A DNA stretch of 9,962 bases from Sandaracinaceae bacterium (lineage in GTDB: Bacteria > Myxococcota_A > Polyangia > Polyangiales > Houyiibacteriaceae), in the NCBI GenBank assembly GCA_012514415.1, contig JAAZAH010000284.1, forward strand, positions 1 to 9,962, given 5' to 3'. Below, in pieces: positions 7,072 through 9,962 of the stretch. The notes under the pieces are model-generated. The model was not told the DNA's origin and ran no database searches. It saw only the letters and a list, made by a program, of their open reading frames with translations. The position numbers were made by a program, and so were the translations under genes. Position 1 is the first letter of the stretch. The number at the start of each line of letters is the position of its first letter.

Positions 7072-8501
7072 GCCATGCCGACGATGGGAAGCGAGCTCCG
7101 TCCTCGCGGTCGGCGTTCACGGCGCATCGAGGGAAGCGGCTCGTCAAGGAGTTCACCCCGGAGGCTGTGCTTGAACGCTTCGACGATCTTTACCCGGACG
7201 AGGTGACCGCTCGGATCGATTCCTTCGGGTGCGGCGAGATGAACGATCTCATTTCGTTCGGTGCGACCCGAGAACATCCCTTGCGATTTGCTTTCGCCCT
7301 CGACGAGAACGGATTGCTCGGTCTCGACGAGCGAGGCGAGATGAGCCGTTTGCTGTTCATGCGCGAGCTCAAAGAGACGGGCGAGGCGCTCATCTTTGAC
7401 CTGCTCCGGCACATCGTCGCCGAGCGCAAGGGCCGGAGTCCCGGGACGCTCCGAATATTTGAAGCCAAAGAGGCTCACGAACCCGGCGGCGCGAACGACA
7501 GAGAGCGTCTCCTCAAAGTCCTCATCGGTCTCGCCGGGAAATCCGACGATGATATCCGTAGAGAGCGTAAGCCCTGGCACCGCCTCTTTCAGCGCGCCGA
7601 CCCGAGAGAGGTATTGCTCGCGCGTATATCGGCGGCTCATTCGCCGCAGGACGCGATTGGAGCCGGACTGAACCGGCAGGTGCAGATGGCGTGCGAGGAT
7701 CGGAAGCTCCGCATGAGCGCGAATGAGTTCGGGGGTGAGGTGCCGCGGATGTGGCGATGTATAGCGAAGCCGAAGAAGCCCGGGCGCACGCTCATGGATG
7801 CGGTAGAGAAGATCGGCAAATTCGGAACGCGAGGGCGCGGTCTTGCTCCTCGGCTTGTTCGCGTCCTGATGGAGCGGCTCATACCACGAATTGACGGTCT
7901 GCCCGAGGAGGGTGATCTCGCGGACACCACCGTCCACGAGCCGTTCAATCTCATCGAGGATCTGCTCAGCGGGGCGATAGCGCTCCTCCCCGCGGGTGGT
8001 CGGGACGATGCAAAAGGTGCAGCGCTCATCGCAGCCCTTCATCGTGGTGACGAAGGAGCTCACCTCGGGGCGATCGGCACGCGGCGAGGCGACGAGGAAG
8101 CGGGGATCGTCGAGATCGAAAACCGTTTTGGCGATCGGTGGCGCCCCCGATTCGATCTCTCGGAGCAGGCCCGGCAGATCGGGGATGTTGTCGGGGCCAA
8201 TCACCAGATCGACATGTCGCGCCTTTCGCAGCAGACGCTCGCCCTCTTGTTGCGCGACGCAGCCAGCGACGACGAGCGCGCCATCCGGCTTCGCTTCCTT
8301 AAAGGCGCGAAGCTTCCCAAGAAGGCTCATCAGTTTATGCTCGGCCTTCTCGCGCACGCTGCAGGTGTTGATGATGACCAGATCGGCCTCTTCGCGATCG
8401 TAGGTCGGCCCATAACCCGAGCGCTCGAGCACCTCCTCGATCCGCCGCGAGTCGTGGACGTTCATCTGGCAACCAAAAGTCTCTACGTGATAGCGCTTCA
8501 T
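7068..8501 (-). CDS. miaB: tRNA-2-methylthio-N6-dimethylallyladenosine synthase MiaB
   Basis: This 477-residue radical-SAM methylthiotransferase has the MiaB layout. The N-terminal UPF0004 domain has cluster cysteines C11 (in ETFGCQMN), C47 (in NTCSVREKA) and C81 (in VAGCVAQ). The radical-SAM domain has C157, C161 and C164 (CDERCTFC), and a C-terminal TRAM domain lies at about 390-452. It carries two 4Fe-4S clusters and adds the methylthio group at C2 of i6A37 in tRNAs that read UNN codons. I chose ATG 8501 because MKRYHVETFGC is the normal family start and TTGGA lies just upstream. The frame is open for 75 more codons upstream, but that part is low-complexity and contains none of the family. 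The MiaB-specific QMNVHDS and QTVNSWY motifs favour MiaB over MtaB or RimO. The TRAM domain is followed by an arginine-rich tail whose stop overlaps the VanZ-like start. Confidence 0.95.
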   Translation of the reverse strand: MKRYHVETFGCQMNVHDSRRIEEVLERSGYGPTYDREEADLVIINTCSVREKAEHKLMSLLGKLRAFKEAKPDGALVVAGCVAQQEGERLLRKARHVDLVIGPDNIPDLPGLLREIESGAPPIAKTVFDLDDPRFLVASPRADRPEVSSFVTTMKGCDERCTFCIVPTTRGEERYRPAEQILDEIERLVDGGVREITLLGQTVNSWYEPLHQDANKPRSKTAPSRSEFADLLYRIHERAPGLLRLRYTSPHPRHLTPELIRAHAELPILARHLHLPVQSGSNRVLRRMSRRYTREQYLSRVGALKEAVPGLTLSTDIIVGFPGETDEDFEETLSVVRAAGFVSLFGFKYSERPGTPALALGDDVPEQVKDERLARLFELAHEQQTAHLASLVETEQSVLVEGESKSQGMFSGRTERNEIVHLAAPEGIDPSGHLVRVKIVEAFKHSLRGELLDEPLPSMRRERRPRGRSSLPIVGMA

Positions 8502-8623
8502 CGATCCAAGCCGGGAGAGGCTACTCTGAAGCGAACGCTGCCGAAAGGCCAGCCGGCGACGCGGCGCGAGTGCTTTCGGAACCCGATACGCTTGCTCCCA
8601 TGCGTTTACATCGGAAGCGCCGG

Positions 8624-8656
8624 GCACACTCTTGCACATTCTTGCACACGCTGTGC
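8624..8656. repeat. Helically phased GCACA repeat cluster upstream of miaB
   Basis: GCACA occurs at 8624-8628, 8634-8638 and 8644-8648, exactly 10 bases apart. The last two sit inside identical TCTTGCACA units (8630-8638 and 8640-8648). An inverted copy TGTGC at 8652-8656 makes GCACA-CGC-TGTGC with the third. The cluster lies 123-155 bases upstream of the miaB ATG on the transcribed side, in a 277-base gap (8502-8778) with no gene. Ten-base phasing puts the units on one face of the helix, as in cooperative operator arrays. The cognate factor is unknown. Confidence 0.5.
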
Positions 8657-8729
8657 TTCGATTGTTCGTCGACGTGCTCGTGGTATCCCTGCTCGGCAGC
8701 CCGCCTTTTAGAGAGGACAACGCCATGCC

Positions 8730-8765
8730 GAGCGTCGGCCGAGTACGACGACGCGGCCGACGCTC
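8730..8765 (-). terminator. Perfect 12-bp inverted repeat downstream of fghA, possible terminator
   Basis: GAGCGTCGGCCG (8730-8741) and CGGCCGACGCTC (8754-8765) are perfect reverse complements around a 12-base loop. The hairpin starts 13 bases after the fghA stop codon in the direction of transcription, the usual place for a terminator closing the adhC-fghA unit. The stem is very GC-rich and stable, but no run of U follows on the transcript, so it may act as a pause or RNA-protection element or need Rho. Confidence 0.45.
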
Positions 8766-8778
8766 GAAGCGAACTCGC

Positions 8779-9615
8779 TTAGTTGTGAAGCGCCTTTGCG
8801 TGATGGCGGATATGATCCTCGATGAAGGTCTGAACGAAGAAATAGCTGTGATCGTAGCCTTCCCTCATTCGGATCTCGAGTGGATGCCCCGCAGTCTTCG
8901 CGGCCTCCTCAAGGAGTTCGGGCCGGAGCTGCTCCTTCAGAAAATTATCCGCCGTCCCTTGATCGACCAGAATCGGCAGCCGCTCCTTCGCTTCGGCCAT
9001 CAAGAAGGTCGCATCGTATCCGCGGTGCGCTTCTTCGTCTTCGCCGAGATAAAGCGGCAGGGCTGCCTGCCCCCAAGGAACGCGGCTTGGCGAAGCGATG
9101 GGTGCAAACGCTGAAAGCGAGCGATAAAACCCGGGCTTCTTCAAAGCCGCGATGAGGGCACCATGCCCGCCCATCGAGTGACCTGTCACACCCCGCGCGC
9201 CCTCGATGACGGGGAACTCGCGGTCGATAAGTGCCGGAAGCTCCTCAGTCACATAATCGAACATTTGGTAGTTCGCGGCGAAAGGCGCCTCAGTCGCGTT
9301 CACATAGAAGGATGCGCCCTTGCCGACGCAGTAGCGCTCATCATCCGCAACATTTTCCCCTCGCGGGCTTGTATCGGGCGCGACGATGATAAGCTTTTCT
9401 TCGGCTGCATGGCGCTGTGCCGCGGCCTTCACGGTGAAGTTCTCCGCCGTGCAGGTGAGCCCCGACAAGAAGTAGAGGACCGGCAAATTTTCGCCCGCGA
9501 GCGCTTCCTTCGGAAGGAAGACCGTAAACTCCATCGGGACGGAGCACGCCGTGGAATCGTGGCGAATGTAGCGGACCTCGCCGTCGAACATGCGATGCGT
9601 CTTGATCGTCTTCAT
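8779..9615 (-). CDS. fghA: S-formylglutathione hydrolase
   Basis: This 278-residue esterase-D-type alpha/beta hydrolase has the catalytic triad visible (numbered from ATG at 9615): Ser147 in GHSMGG, Asp223 in DQGTADNF and His256 in GYDHSYFF. The conserved LSGLTCT segment with Cys55 is also present. It hydrolyses S-formylglutathione to formate and glutathione, the last step of glutathione-dependent formaldehyde detoxification in the cytoplasm. I prefer ATG 9615 over the in-frame GTG at 9621 because a strong Shine-Dalgarno sequence AGAGGTGA (9625-9618) ends 2 bases before the ATG and would itself overlap the GTG. The ribosome binding site begins in the stop codon of the adhC gene, 9 bases away, so the two genes form a tight operon with probable coupling. 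Confidence 0.96.
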   Translation of the reverse strand: MKTIKTHRMFDGEVRYIRHDSTACSVPMEFTVFLPKEALAGENLPVLYFLSGLTCTAENFTVKAAAQRHAAEEKLIIVAPDTSPRGENVADDERYCVGKGASFYVNATEAPFAANYQMFDYVTEELPALIDREFPVIEGARGVTGHSMGGHGALIAALKKPGFYRSLSAFAPIASPSRVPWGQAALPLYLGEDEEAHRGYDATFLMAEAKERLPILVDQGTADNFLKEQLRPELLEEAAKTAGHPLEIRMREGYDHSYFFVQTFIEDHIRHHAKALHN

Positions 9616-9624
9616 CGTCACCTC

Positions 9625-9962
9625 TTAGTAAAGAATCACGCTGCGGATGCTCTCGCCGCGCTCCATGAGCTCAAAGGCCCTGTTGATGTCCTCGAGCCCC
9701 ATCGTATGGGTGATGAAGCGGTCGATATCGATCTCGCCCTTTTGGTAACGCTCGACGTAGCCCGGGAGCTCCGTGCGCCCGCGAACGCCGCCGAAGGCCG
9801 ATCCTCGCCAAACCCGTCCGGTGACGAGCTGAAACGGACGCGTGCGGATCTCTTGCCCTGCACCCGCCACGCCAACGATCGTGCTTTCGCCCCAGCCCCG
9901 ATGGCAGCATTCGAGCGCCGCGCGCATCAACTCCACATTGCCGACGCATTCGAACGAAAAGT
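9625..9962 (-). CDS. adhC: S-(hydroxymethyl)glutathione dehydrogenase / class III alcohol dehydrogenase, partial (N-terminus beyond right edge)
   Basis: Only the C-terminal 112 codons lie in the window, and the frame is open to the right edge. The visible sequence matches the end of class III alcohol dehydrogenase very closely: FSFECVGNVELMRAALECC, then GVAGAGQEIRTRPFQLV, GRVWRGSAFGGVRGR, THTMGLEDINRAFELM and the terminal SIRSVILY. This enzyme is a zinc- and NAD-dependent medium-chain dehydrogenase that oxidises the spontaneous formaldehyde-glutathione adduct to S-formylglutathione, the substrate of the hydrolase encoded immediately downstream. It can also reduce S-nitrosoglutathione. The catalytic zinc ligands are not in the window. 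Pairing with fghA supports the class III assignment over a general alcohol dehydrogenase. Confidence 0.95.
   Translation of the reverse strand, partial: FSFECVGNVELMRAALECCHRGWGESTIVGVAGAGQEIRTRPFQLVTGRVWRGSAFGGVRGRTELPGYVERYQKGEIDIDRFITHTMGLEDINRAFELMERGESIRSVILY

Noticed and set aside
7167..8711. Open frame of 514 codons on the plus strand opposite miaB
   Set aside because: It lies almost wholly antisense to a clear miaB with full catalytic motifs. Its translation has no recognisable domain and has the charged, compositionally biased look of an antisense shadow in GC-rich DNA.
8502..8726. N-terminal extension of MiaB by 75 residues
   Set aside because: MKRYHVETFGC is the standard MiaB start. 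The upstream segment is low-complexity, unrelated to the family, and contains the repeat cluster and other intergenic features.

Overview
The window is GC-rich, densely coded bacterial DNA from a Gram-negative organism. Evidence for the Gram-negative assignment is an FtsE-FtsX-EnvC-type division cassette, glutathione-dependent formaldehyde detoxification, and a general 'deltaproteobacterial' flavour. The short ribbon-helix-helix protein beginning MARKKISTTVYITPEQ and the LRV/HEAT-like hypothetical both resemble proteins I associate with Myxococcota and related lineages. That taxonomic guess comes from remembered family resemblance, not from a search. There is no rRNA, tRNA, insertion sequence, integrase, phage gene or CRISPR array, and the region reads as core chromosome.

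Layout, left to right. (1) Positions 1-2323, minus strand: ftsE, ftsX and an EnvC-like peptidoglycan hydrolase activator, in that transcriptional order. The last gene is cut by the left edge. FtsE and FtsX form the inner-membrane ABC-type complex that controls periplasmic EnvC, so the cassette would couple septation to cell-wall hydrolysis. (2) Positions 2381-4312, plus strand, divergent from ftsE: a crotonase-fold (enoyl-CoA hydratase/isomerase-like) enzyme lacking both canonical hydratase glutamates. It is followed 12 bases later by a conserved-type hypothetical with LRV/HEAT-like repeats and an acidic linker. (3) Positions 4313-4561: a 249-base non-coding stretch with inverted repeats and a TTGACA promoter candidate. 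It precedes a 61-residue ribbon-helix-helix protein (4562-4747), then lepA (4808-6610), which encodes the translational GTPase EF-4. (4) Positions 6694-8501, minus strand: miaB (tRNA methylthiotransferase), whose stop codon overlaps the start of a small VanZ-like membrane protein. (5) Positions 8502-8778: a 277-base gap with a helically phased GCACA repeat cluster and a 12-bp perfect hairpin. (6) Positions 8779-9962, minus strand: adhC (cut by the right edge) and fghA, the two-enzyme glutathione-dependent formaldehyde oxidation pathway.

Most of this is ordinary housekeeping DNA, and I see no clear case for an undescribed multi-gene system. The points most worth a second look are the crotonase without catalytic glutamates and its repeat-protein partner, the anomalous FtsE N-terminus (extension or frameshift), the repeat-rich leader ahead of the ribbon-helix-helix gene, and the phased repeat cluster upstream of miaB.
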